Shown: positions 22,487 through 34,168 of the stretch, one piece after another
Layout of the letters: each line of letters begins with the position of its first letter
Numbering within the stretch: the first letter of the stretch is position 1
Assembly (NCBI RefSeq): GCF_010389155.1
Contig: NC_057762.1
Location: 29,262,055-29,326,054 of the forward strand
Length of the DNA stretch: 64,000 bases
Direction: 5' to 3'
From: Erigeron canadensis
Lineage: Eukaryota > Streptophyta > Magnoliopsida > Asterales > Asteraceae
Notes under the pieces: generated by a model
Database searches by the model: none
Told to the model about the DNA's origin: nothing
What the model saw: only the letters and a program-made list of their open reading frames with translations
Position numbers and translations under genes: made by a program

Positions 22487-24311
22487 TCAAATCAAATCCC
22501 AATTGAACATGGGATGCATTGTTTTGCTTGTGGTTGCTGGTGGTGGTGCAGCCATAGATTCGAAAATCTCCCATTCTGTTGTTGTCATGGCACCTGATGA
22601 TGGTGGTTGACGTTTATCTGCCATCACTGTCCGCTTGGATTGAGGCGCCGTGCCTACATTGCTGCTCATTGTCGAGTTTTTAATCTTTAAAGCATCTAGA
22701 ATTTCAACATACTCCTGAATCCTTTTCACCTAATAAAAATTAAATGAACCCAAGAAACTTTAACCAAGAACCCAAAGCTAATTAAAATTTTAGGTCATGA
22801 ATTTGTTCAAAAATTACCTGTGCTTTCCTCTGTAATTTTACATCACCATCGACTGTAATTCCATCTAGCTTAAGTAGCTGATTCATCAATAACTCGGTCA
22901 CAGTCAGCAGAGTCTTCTCTGCTACTTTCCCTCCTTTAGAAATAACAGATTCGATCGCAGACACCTACCGAATCCAATTTCATTAAAAATCTTGATTTCA
23001 GTAAAAACTAGACTTCATCACTTAACCAGTTTTACCGCTTATATAACAATCTATTAACCAGTTCAATAGATATGAGGTAATAACAATAACATACGTGCAT
23101 TCTGTTACGAATCTTAGACGTAGCTATTAATAGCGATCAGAAATTAAATTATATCGCTAAGATTGGTAACAAAATGCATGTATACAACCCGTTATTTTTT
23201 TTAGTCATCAAGTGCTGAATGTATAAATAATGTATGTATGTATTAAGTAAAAAATAGGTAATTGACGGTTAATTTTCTTTATTAACTCAAAAAAGAACAT
23301 GAAATTTGACTGAATGCATTCAGTTATTAATTATTAAGTCTATTAAGTAAAAAAAGAACTGGCCGTGACGTAACTAATAATGAAAATGCTACCTCTAAGG
23401 GATGTGGTTAACATGCATATGAAAATTGTACCATTCTATATCAAAAGCGCACCATGAATTCTATGGTAAATGCACAACTATTTTATGCATCTTAACGGCT
23501 TAACTACAACCCATAACAAGACCCAGCAAATATAAGTATATCGATGATGCCAAGTAACACAAAATAATACTAGTCGTAGTGTACCTGACCAGCAAGGCGA
23601 TCAACCTCAAAACTAACATCAGAAATCGATTTAGCAGCTTTCTCCATCTTTGCATTCTTTCTCATTTCCACTAATCTTTTCTCTTGGCTAATTGGATCTT
23701 CCATAACCACCATTTTTGATCTATCTTTGACACCCGCAACATCAAGATACGATTTCGAATCCCTCGCCTTATCCTTGTACATCAGCTTTTGGTCTTCATG
23801 GTGTAATCCTGTTGGCCCGGTTAACATCTTTTTCAACTCGCCTATACCAAAAACCCCGAATCACAACAAAATTACAAATTTTAATAATTCCATGCCTACG
23901 AAATATATAAATATAAAAGATATATCTAACAAGCAGATAATTAATTAAGACACATAATAAAATTCCTAAACAAACATAAGAGTAGACAAAATTGCATGAA
24001 CAAATATACTACTGTAGTACATTTTAGTCATATATATCATTACTCGTTAATATATATATATATAATTACTTACCAAATGTAGCTTGTGAGTTGATATTGA
24101 TTTCATGGTAAATTGACCCATGTTTGACCCGAACTCGTATAGTTGGTGGAGGAATACGGTGAGTTTCGGCATCCGGGTCACGTTTTTGGACCAGCATTCC
24201 ACCAGGCCGGACTTCCCATATATCCACTCCTCCGGCACCGGCACCGGCACCGGCGCCGGAGTTCCCGTCCGTTGAAGTCATCTCTGTTGCTCTAGTCCTT
24301 ACTCGCATCAT
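22487..24311 (-). CDS. BAG family molecular chaperone regulator (ubiquitin-like plus BAG domain), 294 aa
   Basis: Four exons with GT-AG junctions join in frame: 24074-24311, 23585-23841, 22818-22964 and 22487-22729. The product is a co-chaperone: by family knowledge the BAG domain binds the Hsp70 ATPase domain and stimulates nucleotide exchange, and the ubiquitin-like part can recruit other partners; plant BAG1-4 types have this layout and act in the cytosol in stress and programmed cell death. Visible: a Gly/Ala tract at residues 19-28, a ubiquitin-like domain at about 57-130 (PTIRVRVKHGSIYHEININ, then FGELKKML, KDRSKMVVMEDP), and a BAG domain at about 146-233 (ISDVSFEVDRLAGQVSAIE, TELLMNQLLKLDGI, LQRKAQVKRIQEYVEILDAL). 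The tail after 233 is low-complexity. Length fits BAG1/3/4 (about 270-340 aa). Start: the first of two adjacent Met codons. A TATA-like CATAAATATATG lies near 24831-24843. No defect is seen. Confidence 0.92.
24233..24258 (-). repeat. Coding GGCGCC/GGTGCC hexanucleotide repeat in BAG exon 1
   Basis: About four CCGGCA/CCGGCG units encode the Gly-Ala run of the BAG protein, a likely length-variable tract. Confidence 0.8.
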
Positions 24312-25316
24312 CTTTATTATACTCTATCTAATCCAATTAATATATATGTATATTAATTCAGATTCAAAAACTACTATATATTCTGGTCAACTCTTAAAAT
24401 CATGCCGAAGTTACAAAATGTGAATTTTTGGCAAATTTGATAAGTGGTGATCTAGAGATTCAATCACAACTCAAAATTGGAAACCAAGAAAATGTACAAA
24501 AACTTGCTAAAAATTTGAAGCTTATGTGACAGAATGAATATGGAATGTATGAAAAATGTTCAAAAACTTGCCAAAAATATTAAGTTTGTGTGACAAAATG
24601 AATGAATGTAGAATGTATGGAAATGATCAAAAACTTGTAAAAAAAAAAAAGAAACAAGTTTATTTGGAAAAATGAATAAAGATCGGAAACACCAAAGTGA
24701 AAAATGAATGGAATGATTACAGATGAGGCTTTTGAAGGTTTTATGAGAAGACAGAAAGACGAAAATTATTTTTAAATGAATGGACAGCGAACAGAACACA
24801 TAGTTTGGGAGAATACCGTATACAGAACAGACACATATATTTATGTGTGTTTTTTGGTTTTGGTTAAATGTATTTTTGTTAGTATTTTATTTATTTTTTG
24901 TTGTTAAAAAAATTACAGGATTCCACATGAGATGTCTCCGAATACTATGCTATAAAGGGTAAAAGGGGAAGAATAATTTTAATTTTTTATTTTAATTTTA
25001 AATTAAAAAAGTATTGAAATTGATTGGTTTAGTGAGTACAATTATTTATGTATAATAATTGCATGTGAATCTTAAAACTGTTCCTGGAGTAAAGCTAACC
25101 AATAATGAATAATAAAAATGCTATTAAAACGTCCAATACGATAAAATTGATATTTTGATGACAGTTTATCAAATTTATAGATACGGATCTTTTTTAATGT
25201 TATTTTATCAAGTTGTGTATAATTGCAAATCAATTATTGCTATTATCATAAGTAAATATATATGTTTGTTTTCACGCCGAACCAAATCTTACTCAACTCA
25301 ATGTTATATAAGTATA
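24312..25316. other. Promoter side of the BAG gene and AT-rich spacer
   Basis: From 24420 to 24680 a roughly 75-bp unit (TGTACAAAAACTTGC..AAAAAT.TTGAAGCTTATGTGACAG AATGAATATGGAATGTATG) occurs three times with drift. A TATA-like element lies at 24831-24843. The rest is plain AT-rich DNA up to the Helitron at 25317. Confidence 0.45.
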
Positions 25317-26878
25317 CTAGTGCTTAGACCCGTGATGCACGGACAACCCTAAATAATTTTTCTTAAACTTTATTTTAAGATTGTATCAATGAATAAATAT
25401 AACTGAGTTAGACATAATAAAAATATTCTTATGAGTTAATTAATTTAAAAAAGAAGAATACTATATATACCTTGGGATTTATTAATGAAACACGAGGGCT
25501 TAAAACGCGTACATTGCACACCGAAGAGAAATTATAAAATTGATTGCCCATAGAAGGCGCATATAAGAAGGATTATGTTGGTTACCTGGATATGATAGGT
25601 ATTATGAATTTTCCCCCACTTTGATATATAGACCCACATAGATGCGTTATAACCTTAAATAATTTCTTTAACATCAGTTCAAACATGCATGTAGCGAAGT
25701 AAATGTACTCCTATTACAACTAATGACCATTTTAAAAAAAATTAATGACTTAAAATGCATAGAAAAGTCTTATTTAGCACTAAAATAAACCAAATATACC
25801 TCATAATTTTCATCACAAATTTGATAAGCTGTTCTTTGTATAAGATTTGAAATTTGTTGATCATTCATTTTAACTCCAATAGCACTAGTGGCATCTACAA
25901 TCCTAACTTGCACATTAAACCTACAAAAAAAAAGCAGAGATACAATTTTACCACACAACTTAATGGTTATAGAGTTTTAATATGAAATATAAATATATAC
26001 CTAGGATTGATGAGAATTCCTTCCTTGTTACATGAACAACAAATCCACATTTTGTTGTCCCTTAAAGCATCAATAATGTACTGTATCCATGTAGAGATCG
26101 GTCAACTTAACTTCTTGAGAACAGTTCACACATTCCATTGAATACCATAACTGGTCGGTTGGAATAAAACCGATTGTTGCAACAACAACCACTTTATCAA
26201 ACTGTCAAAATGAAAATGTTTATACATTAGAATGTTAAAAAGCTAGTTATAAATTCGAAAGAAAGTTATGTTAAAAAGTAATCTAATCAAAAAAGAAAAA
26301 TTCACAAACAATGAATACTTACATGTTCGTCCATCAGGATCATCTCAATACTACCTATGTTATTAACATCTCCATATAGAGGTTGCTTCCATAGCCGCAA
26401 ATTCTAACCGTTATCGTACATGGCTTATTATTTGGACGCAAATTTCTAATTGAAACATGGTTTAGTGAAGCCATGCTAAAATTGATTTGTTATGTGTTTA
26501 CGTTTTGAAATGCCTTAAAACTGAATGGAAGTGGCCTTATATAGATATAGACATGCAAGGAAGTAACCACCACAAACAATACACGAACGGTTACATATTC
26601 AAATTTTCAAAAATTTGAACTTCTTGAAAGCATAACTAATCCGTTTTCGAAAATTTGAACTTCTTATAAAAGTAACTAATCCGTAGACCTTCCAAGGAGC
26701 AATATTGTAATGATTTTTGGGCTTTCTTGTATTTTTAAGCATACCACATAGGCAATAACTAACAAATTTTGAAGTGAGATTTATATAATGTAGGGATAAC
26801 GAACTGAACCGTAGAAACAGTAGTTGTAAGGTTAAGTATAACTTCAAACAATGTGTTTTTTTTTTATTAGTAGGTAGA
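25317..26878 (-). mobile_element. Helitron carrying a decayed RPA-like gene
   Basis: On the minus strand the element starts TCTACCTACTAATAA after an A (26879). It ends with the hairpin CCGTG-CAT-CACGG, then GTCTAAGCACTAG before a T (25316). These are complete Helitron hallmarks (5' TC, 3' hairpin, CTAG, insertion between A and T). It is 1562 bp long and holds the three RPA-like exons at 25800-26474 in the same orientation. No Rep/helicase is present, so it is non-autonomous. Confidence 0.85.
25800..26474 (-). pseudogene. Replication protein A large-subunit-like (OB-fold) gene of Helitron type, frameshifted
   Basis: Three exons with GT-AG borders can be read: 26323-26474, 26001-26201 and 25800-25920. 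Exon 1 (MASLNHVSIRNLRPNNKPCT, then RLWKQPLYGD, IEMILMDEH) matches the first OB fold of plant RPA1-like/DUF223 proteins. Exon 2 (FDKVVVVATIGFIP, WYSMECVNCSQEVKL, then WICCSCNKEGI) and exon 3 (FNVQVRIVDATSAIG) match the C-terminal zinc-ribbon OB fold, with two CxxC pairs. There is a one-base frameshift in exon 1 (at TVRIC/RLWK) and another in exon 2 (before IIDALRD), so no functional protein is made. The middle of RPA70 is missing. RPA-like genes are a known accessory of plant Helitrons, which agrees with the element ends. After exon 3 no continuation was found. Confidence 0.8.
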
Positions 26879-27870
26879 TAAATTTGTATATAGTTGCAAA
26901 ATATTTGTGCAATGAAACGGGATAAATATATTTCGTAACCTTTTTATATATTTAAGCGTTTTCTAAATATATTTTACGTTTTTTTATGATAATTATCGAT
27001 GATGCTAGAAGAGAACAAGAAAAATATGACATTATTAATATTTGATTATATATGTCAACATGAGATTAATCAATATGGTAAAAACTTTTGGACTCTAAAG
27101 AAAGAAAAACAAGATTTAAATCTTGACAACGGGTGTTCGTTGGTCTGCATCTCTCTCTATTTTAGCTAAAATTTGGCTAATCCACATGTCACTTTTCTAT
27201 TGGTTCTAAACTTGTAACAACTTGCCAATTTATCAAGACATTGGCATTACATTCTCACCCATAGCTCGATTCAGATTGTTTTGAAATACAACAACGTAAC
27301 TCGAGATGTGTTAACTGTTAAGCGAATTTCATAGAAAGTAATATCAATCCAATTATTTTCCATAGTTAAAATCAGAGACTCGTAGAGATGAAGGTTACAT
27401 AAGTGTTTTGGGGGGCGAACCGCGAACGTGTCAATTGATGTAAGGGTGGGTGTGTTGTTCCTGTGGTAGTTTGGTGACTTGATAAACCCCACTCACCAAT
27501 CTCTCGTTTTCCATCACTCAATAGTATCTTTTATTATGATGATGATTAATATATTTTGGTAAATCATATTTCTATTATACCATCACTTAGGTTACCAAAC
27601 TGCTACAATTTTGTATTTGTTTCAATTTTTTTGTGACATGAAGTACAAGGAACGTAAAAGGGATTGTGAATCTTATATCTGTCTTCCTGATGAAGTATAA
27701 AAATAAAAATATAGGGAATGAAATCAATGGATAATTAAAAAAAAAAGAAAAAAAAGAAAGAAGAAGGGTAAATGGATAATTAAGATGCCACATATTAGTG
27801 GTAGCTTAAACTAATTTCATTTGAGGTGCCAAAATGATTTGGTATATGTGTGTGACTATCTATTTAACTA
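26879..27870. other. AT-rich spacer, no gene
   Basis: Short frames exist on the minus strand (27271-27492, 27587-27793) but have low-complexity or unrecognised products. Nothing else is bounded. Confidence 0.5.
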
Positions 27871-28541
27871 CGAGATGAGTATCCGCGTAATGTGGTGGCG
27901 ATGGTGACAACGGGTGGTGACGGTGACGGTGGTAGTAACGATTTGGTTATTAATCTAAAAGTAATTGATGTAAATGACATTGTATTTATTTTATTTTATG
28001 GTTAAGGGTGAATCTTTTGTAAATAATTTATTAAGAGTATTATAGAAATATTATGTGTAAATATTTAAATTAATGAATAAAGGAGATAGATGGTTTGGAT
28101 AAGTATGGGTGGAAAATATTTTAGGGATATATTGAGTAGATTTAGTGTGTGAGTTAGAATGTGTTGAAAATTAAGGTCGCGTTTGGTTCACAGAATCTGA
28201 TGGAATTTGATGGAATTGGAATTGAATTTCATTCCTTAGTGCGTTTGGTTGCACAAAGAAGAGGGAATCTCATTCCATAGGAATGTAAACATTCCATCAT
28301 TTGATGGAATCTCTATTCCTTGGGGATGGAGGAAGGAATTTCATTCCTTCCATCACTTGAATTTTAAAAAATCAAAAACATTCCGTCAAATTTCATTCCT
28401 TTAAATTCCAATTCCTTTGAAAGATTCCATTCCTTCCCAAAACATTCTGTGAACCAAACGCGCCCTAAGGGTATTTTGGTTATTTTAAAGGCAGAGAGTT
28501 AAGAAAAGAGGAAGATAGTTTCTTTTATAATAGAATATAGA
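27871..28541 (-). mobile_element. Helitron-like element ending CTCG|T, with a nested MITE
   Basis: On the minus strand it starts TCTATATTCTATTATAAAAG after an A and ends CATTACGCGGATACTCATCT then CG before a T. The terminal tetramer is CTCG, not CTAG. The interior has the GGTGGTGACGG run also seen at 20671 and 52138. A 291-bp Tourist MITE is inserted at 28175-28465, leaving about 377 bp of its own sequence. Confidence 0.65.
28175..28465 (+). mobile_element. Tourist-type MITE, copy 2, nested in a Helitron
   Basis: Starts GGTCGCGTTTGGTTCACAGA and ends CTGTGAACCAAACGCGCCC, flanked by TAA at 28172-28174 and 28466-28468. The interior of GGAATTGGAATTGAATTTC and ATTCCATCA words aligns with the minus strand of copy 1 at 2461-2755. 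Confidence 0.85.
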
Positions 28542-29267
28542 TGATATATATATACATACATGATCATACAATGGATATAAACTAATTAATTAAATATATT
28601 TAATATTTTTTTAGAATAATCGGTTGGAATTCCATGATTTGTTAAATGGGATCCCTTGTTTAATTTTGTGGGGCGTTTGGTACAATTGTATGAAAAGAGG
28701 GGGGGGGGGAGATGAATGACAAAGACTTATCTTGTTTAGTTACATCTATAAGTTATAAATAATGAGTGAGAATGAGTTTTTTTTTTCTATGATGTTATAT
28801 TTGTTAAGTTTAATTATTAGTTAAAATTTTGTAATTTATTCATTTTCTAAATATTTATTATCTTTCATACTATTCTCATGCTCTATAATTTGGAGATCGA
28901 GAAATAGAGAAGAGAAAGAATATGGGGGTATTGTGTGAAGAGAAACAAAAAGACATGTGATGAGTATAAATTGGTTGACATAATCCGTGTGGTTAATACC
29001 AAAAAACTCACCGATATAATGTTAAAATTGGTAAGTTTTAAAAAGTGTGTCTAATTCATAAAATACGGACTTTTTTTTTTGTTTATTTACGTAAATATCC
29101 TTAATTATAATACTGTATATATAGACATAGATATACATATATATAGCTCTATGCTGACTTTGCAGTAAGTTGTAATAGATTAACGATGTTTATTATTTGT
29201 GCCGAATGAAATCATCCACGTTAAAGGACAATTACAGAGGTCAAGCTAATATATAATCATTAAACCA
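28542..29267. other. AT-rich spacer, no gene
   Basis: Includes a run of nine or ten G at about 28700 and otherwise unrecognised AT-rich sequence. Confidence 0.5.
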
Positions 29268-29518
29268 CCTAGCTTCTGGCGCAGTGGCTAGCCGGGGTAC
29301 TTTCTGGGTATCTTGGCGAGAGAGGATGTTGGCTTAGAGGTTATGGGATCGAATCTTGTATTCCCCATTGACCTCGGGCATTTACCTCATTAGTGTAAAA
29401 TGGGCCCCCTTTGGGGGTACCAGCGGTGTAAGGCGCCTCAAACTTTGAGCATACTGCCCGTTTAGATGTCACTGTTTAGCTCAATGGAACGACTTTCCCA
29501 CCCGCCGTTAAAAAAAAA
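29268..29518 (+). mobile_element. SINE (tRNA-derived), family 2
   Basis: The head reads CTTCTGGCGCAGTGGCTAGC with a tRNA-like A-box. The B-box GGTTATGGGATCGAATC follows at about 29339, then a GC-richer body (TGGGCCCCCTTTGGGGGTAC, GGCGCCTCAAACTTTGAGC) and a terminal A9 run at about 29509-29518. No clear target duplication is seen. Confidence 0.75.
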
Positions 29519-29689
29519 TCAAATCTATAATATTTTCTAATCCATATTCACCGTAATTAGTGTTCAGGTTTTAAAGTTTCTTATTTTAATTTAAAAAAAA
29601 AACTTAATAGGTAATAATGTAATATGCTATAATTTTTTTTATATAACTTTTTGTTTGAATTTACGTCGTCACGATACATCGAACATTGT

Positions 29690-29725
29690 GTATTGTTGTC
29701 ACGGATCGTGCAAGCACCCATCTAG
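29690..29725 (+). mobile_element. Helitron 3' terminus (CTAG|T)
   Basis: The hairpin CACG-GAT-CGTG at about 29700-29710 is followed by CAAGCACCCATCTAG and T. The 5' end is not located; the SINE at 29268 may lie inside this element. Confidence 0.55.
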
Positions 29726-30918
29726 TTTTATATAAAAAAATTAATTCTCGAAATTCAATACCCTTTAGGTTTTAAACAAAATATACGAAGATACATTAAA
29801 AAAATTATATATAACACCAATTTTGTGCTTCACGCCGACCTCGAAAGGAAACCGATCCCACAAACTGCACACACCCATCATACTGAAGTTCTGACAAATC
29901 AGGGTTTGGCATGCCCAAGACTTGCACAAGTTTGTGGGGTTTGACATCCCACAAAGTACTCATGAACTATTTGAATTCGATTTTTAAAATGTTCGTTTTG
30001 AGGCAAGCCTAAATGAGTTTAAGTCGAATTCGAGCTTAGTTGTTGACCCACTTCGAATGCTTAACAACTCGATTAAGCTCATGGGTTGATAAGTTACTGA
30101 ACTCAAAGTCGACTAAAATTATAAACTATTTAGTTTATATTGACACAACAAACCAATCTTGAATAGCTGGGCTTACGTTTCAACATGAGCTCGACCTCAC
30201 AAAATTTGAACGAGTCGAACTCAAGCACCGCCGATATCAACTATCAAGCTTGGCTTTGCTCGTTTACACCCATCGGTAAGAAACAACCCCTTCCTTTCTA
30301 AAAGCCCCTCAACTTTAAACCCATTGGATTTGATTCTGACACGTATCAATCACGCAATTCAGAGCCGTCGGATCTAACTAAAACTTCAATTAACCAATTA
30401 TGTTACCACACGTGTCCTCCCTTAACCGTTTAAAGCCAGTCACGTTAGCTTTCTTACTGGTTCCCGGGCACTCCAATTCCCGCTAGGTATATAAACCCCC
30501 TATGAAATTTGCCTTTCCAAAAAAAAAAAAAAAAGTATATAAAGTTATAAACCCCCTGATCAAAACATTCAACAATTTTTGGTTTTCAACAAGTTCCCCC
30601 AAAAGGCTAGACTATTCAATTGAATTCTTAATTTTCATTTCGGCACTAGTTGTATTCTAATAATAGTAATTATTTTTATGTTATTTTTTAGTAATATATA
30701 CAGTAATTCGTTTTATACTTGTATTTATATGAATGTGATATTAGTGTTATTGCATTTCTGTTACTTTTTTTTTTTAATAGTTTTTATCACTAAAAGGTTG
30801 TTAATTTAGTGGATGCATACATACAAATATATCTGTATACACACACAATTATATATATGTATACATAATACATTAATACATATAATTTGGCTGTTTCATA
30901 TAATTTTGGAATGTTGGA
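29726..30918. other. Intergenic DNA upstream of the SEUSS-LIKE pseudogene
   Basis: From 29990 to 30275 the text is rich in words such as GAGCTTAGTTG and GAGCTCGACC, and ends GCTTGGCTTTGCTCGTTTACACCCAT, the typical outer end of a hAT-type MITE; the matching left end was not found. A poly-A run lies at about 30519-30533. Further on it is AT-rich and may be the dead promoter/leader of the pseudogene. Confidence 0.4.
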
Positions 30919-33900
30919 TTGTTTGGGAATATGGATCGGAATGTGGGTCCTGTTTATAGACAGTGTGTCGACCCAAGAATTGGTGCTAGTGCAATGATGC
31001 TAATTCAGGACTTTCAGGAGGTGGGCCACATTTTCAAAGAAGTGGAAGTTTCAATATGGATTCTTAATTATATGCGTTTAAGTACTTCAGGTTGTACGGT
31101 TATAGATGCACCGGTCGAATAATGATTACATGTCTCACTTGCAAAGGAAACCCCGATTGGATGTTAAACAAGAGGATATGATGCAACAACAGATTGTTCA
31201 GAAGATGTTGCAAAGACAAAATTCGATACCATTGCAGAACCCAAACCCGAATACTCAATTGCAAGCTTTGATACAGCAACAGAGATTAAGGCATGCAGCA
31301 GCAACAACACCAGCTGCTGCTGCAGTCTCTCCCACCTGCACAGTTGAGGCAGCTTCCACAGCAGGGAGTGCAACCTTTGTCTGTAGAGAAACGTCTGTGT
31401 GATGGTGACGTATGTTGACGAAGACTTATGCAGTACTTGTATCATCAGAGACAGGGACCAGCTGTGAGTATGACTAATTGAGATTTTAGTGTCATTTTTA
31501 TTGTAGTTTCAACGTCTCTTCTCTTAAAACAGGTAAAAGAAAAAAGAGAAAATTTAACTATTTGGGTTTGCTGCATGTATAGGATAATAGTATCACATAA
31601 GCGGAATATTATTCTCCTCATGCAAAGAAAAGGTGGTGCTTGTCCTTATATGATAATGTTGGGCATCATTCGTTGGGTGGTATTCCCCCAAGCATCTGTA
31701 GTAAGCATACGTTATGCTTCTTTTGAATGCTTCAAAATTCACTAGAACTATAATTGTTTGTATCCTGGTTTAGTACCTTTTTCTTGGATGGTATTTGTTC
31801 ATGACAAATGATATTGTTATTTGTTAATCAATTGGATCAATCACATATTGATACATTGAATTAGCTTTATGTTCACAATCAACAATCTTCTTACTAGATA
31901 TTATTGTAGGATTCATGGCAGTGCGACATTTGTCAGTCAAAATCTGGGAGAGGATTTGGTATGTAATTTTTATCTTATGTTGATTAGAAAAGTAGAAGTC
32001 ACTCCCAATACCGTCTTCCACGGGTTATGGGTCCCAACTCCCAAATACCGTCTTCGACGGTGTATGAGATAGGTTGAGATGTAGACAGCCTTACCCGTAC
32101 CAAAGATAGAGAGACTGCTTCGAGGTTCTACCGAAGGTAGAAAAGAACCTCCAGCCTTGCTGGCCATGAAGATCGAACCCATGACCTCTGTTTCTAGAGA
32201 CAATAATTTTCATCTGTTCACGTTTTGCTATCTTGATTTCACCTGGTTTCCACAATATTGAGTTTTATTTCAAAAATACTTACTGTATGTATATCCTGTA
32301 CTTTTTCTTCTGTGCAATATACAGAGGCAACTTTTGAAGTACTTCCTGGACTCAACGAAATCAAATTCAACAGTGGCGTTATTGATGAGCTTTTGTTTCT
32401 GGATTTGCCTCGGGAGAGTAGATTTCCGTCTGGAATAATGATGTTGGAGTATGGGAAAGCAGCTCAACAAAGTATATATGAGCAACTTCGTTTAGTTCGT
32501 CAGGGTCAGCTTAGAATTCTGTTCACCCCCGACTTAAAGGTTAATTACAGATGTAAATTATATTGCTTTTAATTTTATGTTGACATATGTCTCTACCTAT
32601 ACTTATCCGCATGTATATCTATCAGATATTAATCTGGGAATTCTGCGCACGCCGCTATGAGAAGCTTCTTCCTCGTCGACTAATCGCACCCCAGGTTCAT
32701 AACATTACCTCTTTAACTAGAGATTTGAACATTTAAATTGATTCAGTTTTGATGATTATATTCAGTTTATTTTTCATGTAATCTTTACTTGTTTGCAGTT
32801 AATGATTAGATTCATAATCATATTTGTTTAACATGTTTGTAGGCGAATCAGTTGTTACAGGTTGCACAAAAATGCCAATTTACAATTGCTGAGGGTGGAT
32901 CGGATGAGGTTTCCCAGCAAGATTTGCAAACAAACAGTAACATGTGAGTATCTAGTGGTGCTTCTGTTATTACATGTTGAATTTTTAATTGTTTTCTTTT
33001 TCTTTTTTTTCTCGGGATAAAACCACATGCTGTTTTTGATCTGCACCGTTATCAATTTGTCGTTTCTGAATATTATCTGTGGCTCAGGGTGGTAATGGCC
33101 CGGCGGCAGCTTGCCTGAAATTTGGAGTTTCAATCCTTAAATGACATGAGATTTTCTAAACGATACGTGAGGTGCTTTCAGGTATATGCTCTTGGTATTC
33201 CATTGAGGGTTCGTGACCCATTTACTTATTAATTGGTCCTAATAGTTCACCGTATATGGTTGTACTGAATTCATTGCCTTCAATTTCTATCAGATATCTG
33301 AAGTTGTTAGTAGCATGAAAGACTTGATGGATTTCTGCAAAGAAACCAAAGTTGGCCCAATGGTAATGGACTTGTGTAGTGATCACAATGATCGAGATTG
33401 GTCTATTACTTGATAATAATTTATAATTGGACATTCTTCTTGAATTGAACAATCTTGTTCTATCATCACAGAGGGCCTGAAGTCTTTTCCCCGCCGGAGC
33501 AGCACAACCAAATTGGAAGCGGAACAGATGTTGAGTCTTCAAGGCCACCCGACTGACCAAAATACGCTTAATAAGCTAGTTGGAAACTTGGAATGCAAAT
33601 GGCACATAACAATCCAGTGAACATCAGTCATCAAACTGGTGGTAGAGGAGTTCCACTTGGTGGCTCTGCCCAATCTGCTGTTACACTTTTGAATTACCAA
33701 AATATGTTAATGAGACAAAAATCCATGAGTTCAAACTCCACACCTGAATCCCCTTTCATCAATAATCCCAACCAGAATGGGTTGTTACAAGGTTGGGCCT
33801 TGCATGATGATAGAGTTAGTAGTGGCTTCCCGAACCCTCATCTCCTCCAGCAGCAGCCACCGCCTTCAGGGGGGAAACCAGGCTGCACAAAACCACATGA

Positions 33901-34168
33901 TTCAGCAACTCCTTCAAGATATAAATAATACTAACAGTGGAGGTGGTGGAGGGCCAAAGCCGCCGCTTTTCTGGGCAGAGTGGTGGTAGTGGGAGCATGA
34001 GACATGGAAGCTTAACTCCCCCATACAAATGGACCAACCAGAAGCAACAGTTTTAAAGGTGCTTCTCATTTGTCTGAAGACGTTGGAGACACAGCTAGTG
34101 AGTTCACAGGGAATGCTTTTTTTAATGATGATTTTGCGGACACCATGGGGTATGGTTGGAAGGAGTGA
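30919..34168 (+). pseudogene. SEUSS-LIKE (LIM-domain-binding transcriptional co-regulator) pseudogene
   Basis: The strand carries the ordered exons of a plant SEUSS-LIKE gene. Exon pieces: 30919-31440 (GASAM, then in shifted frames FQRSGSFNMDS, KQEDMMQQQIVQKMLQRQ, TQLQALIQQQRLR, LMQYLYHQRQ), about 31640-31690 (YYSPHAKKRWCLSLYDNVGH), 31909-31959 (DSWQCDICQSKSGRGF), 32324-32539 (ATFEVLPGLNEIKF, LPRESRFPSGIMMLEYGKA), 32628-32693 (WEFCARRYEKLLPRRLIAPQ), 32843-32943, about 33090-33180, 33294-33362 and about 33471-34168 ending GYGWKE-stop. The family bridges LEUNIG-type repressors to DNA-binding factors in the nucleus. The copy is dead: frameshifts in the first exon, a deletion before YYSPHAKK, an in-frame TGA in RQLA-stop, and more shifts near MQMAHNNP. 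Splice sites are mostly kept, so it arose by DNA duplication, not retroposition. The N-terminus is missing. Confidence 0.9.
31990..32205 (-). mobile_element. SINE-like insertion in an intron of the SEUSS-LIKE pseudogene
   Basis: On the minus strand it reads AGAGGTCATGGGTTCGATC (B-box), GGTTCTTTTCTACCTTCGG, AGAACCTCGAAGCAGTCTC, GGTAAGGCTGTCTACATC. This sequence type is a widespread plant tRNA-derived repeat. It lies between the exons at 31909-31959 and 32324-32539. Confidence 0.6.

Noticed and set aside
29990..30275. Complete hAT MITE
   Set aside because: Only the right-hand GTTTACACCCAT-type end is visible; the left end and target duplication are missing.
31164..31445. Minus-strand 93-codon frame
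   Set aside because: Antisense shadow of the glutamine-rich exon of the SEUSS-LIKE pseudogene.
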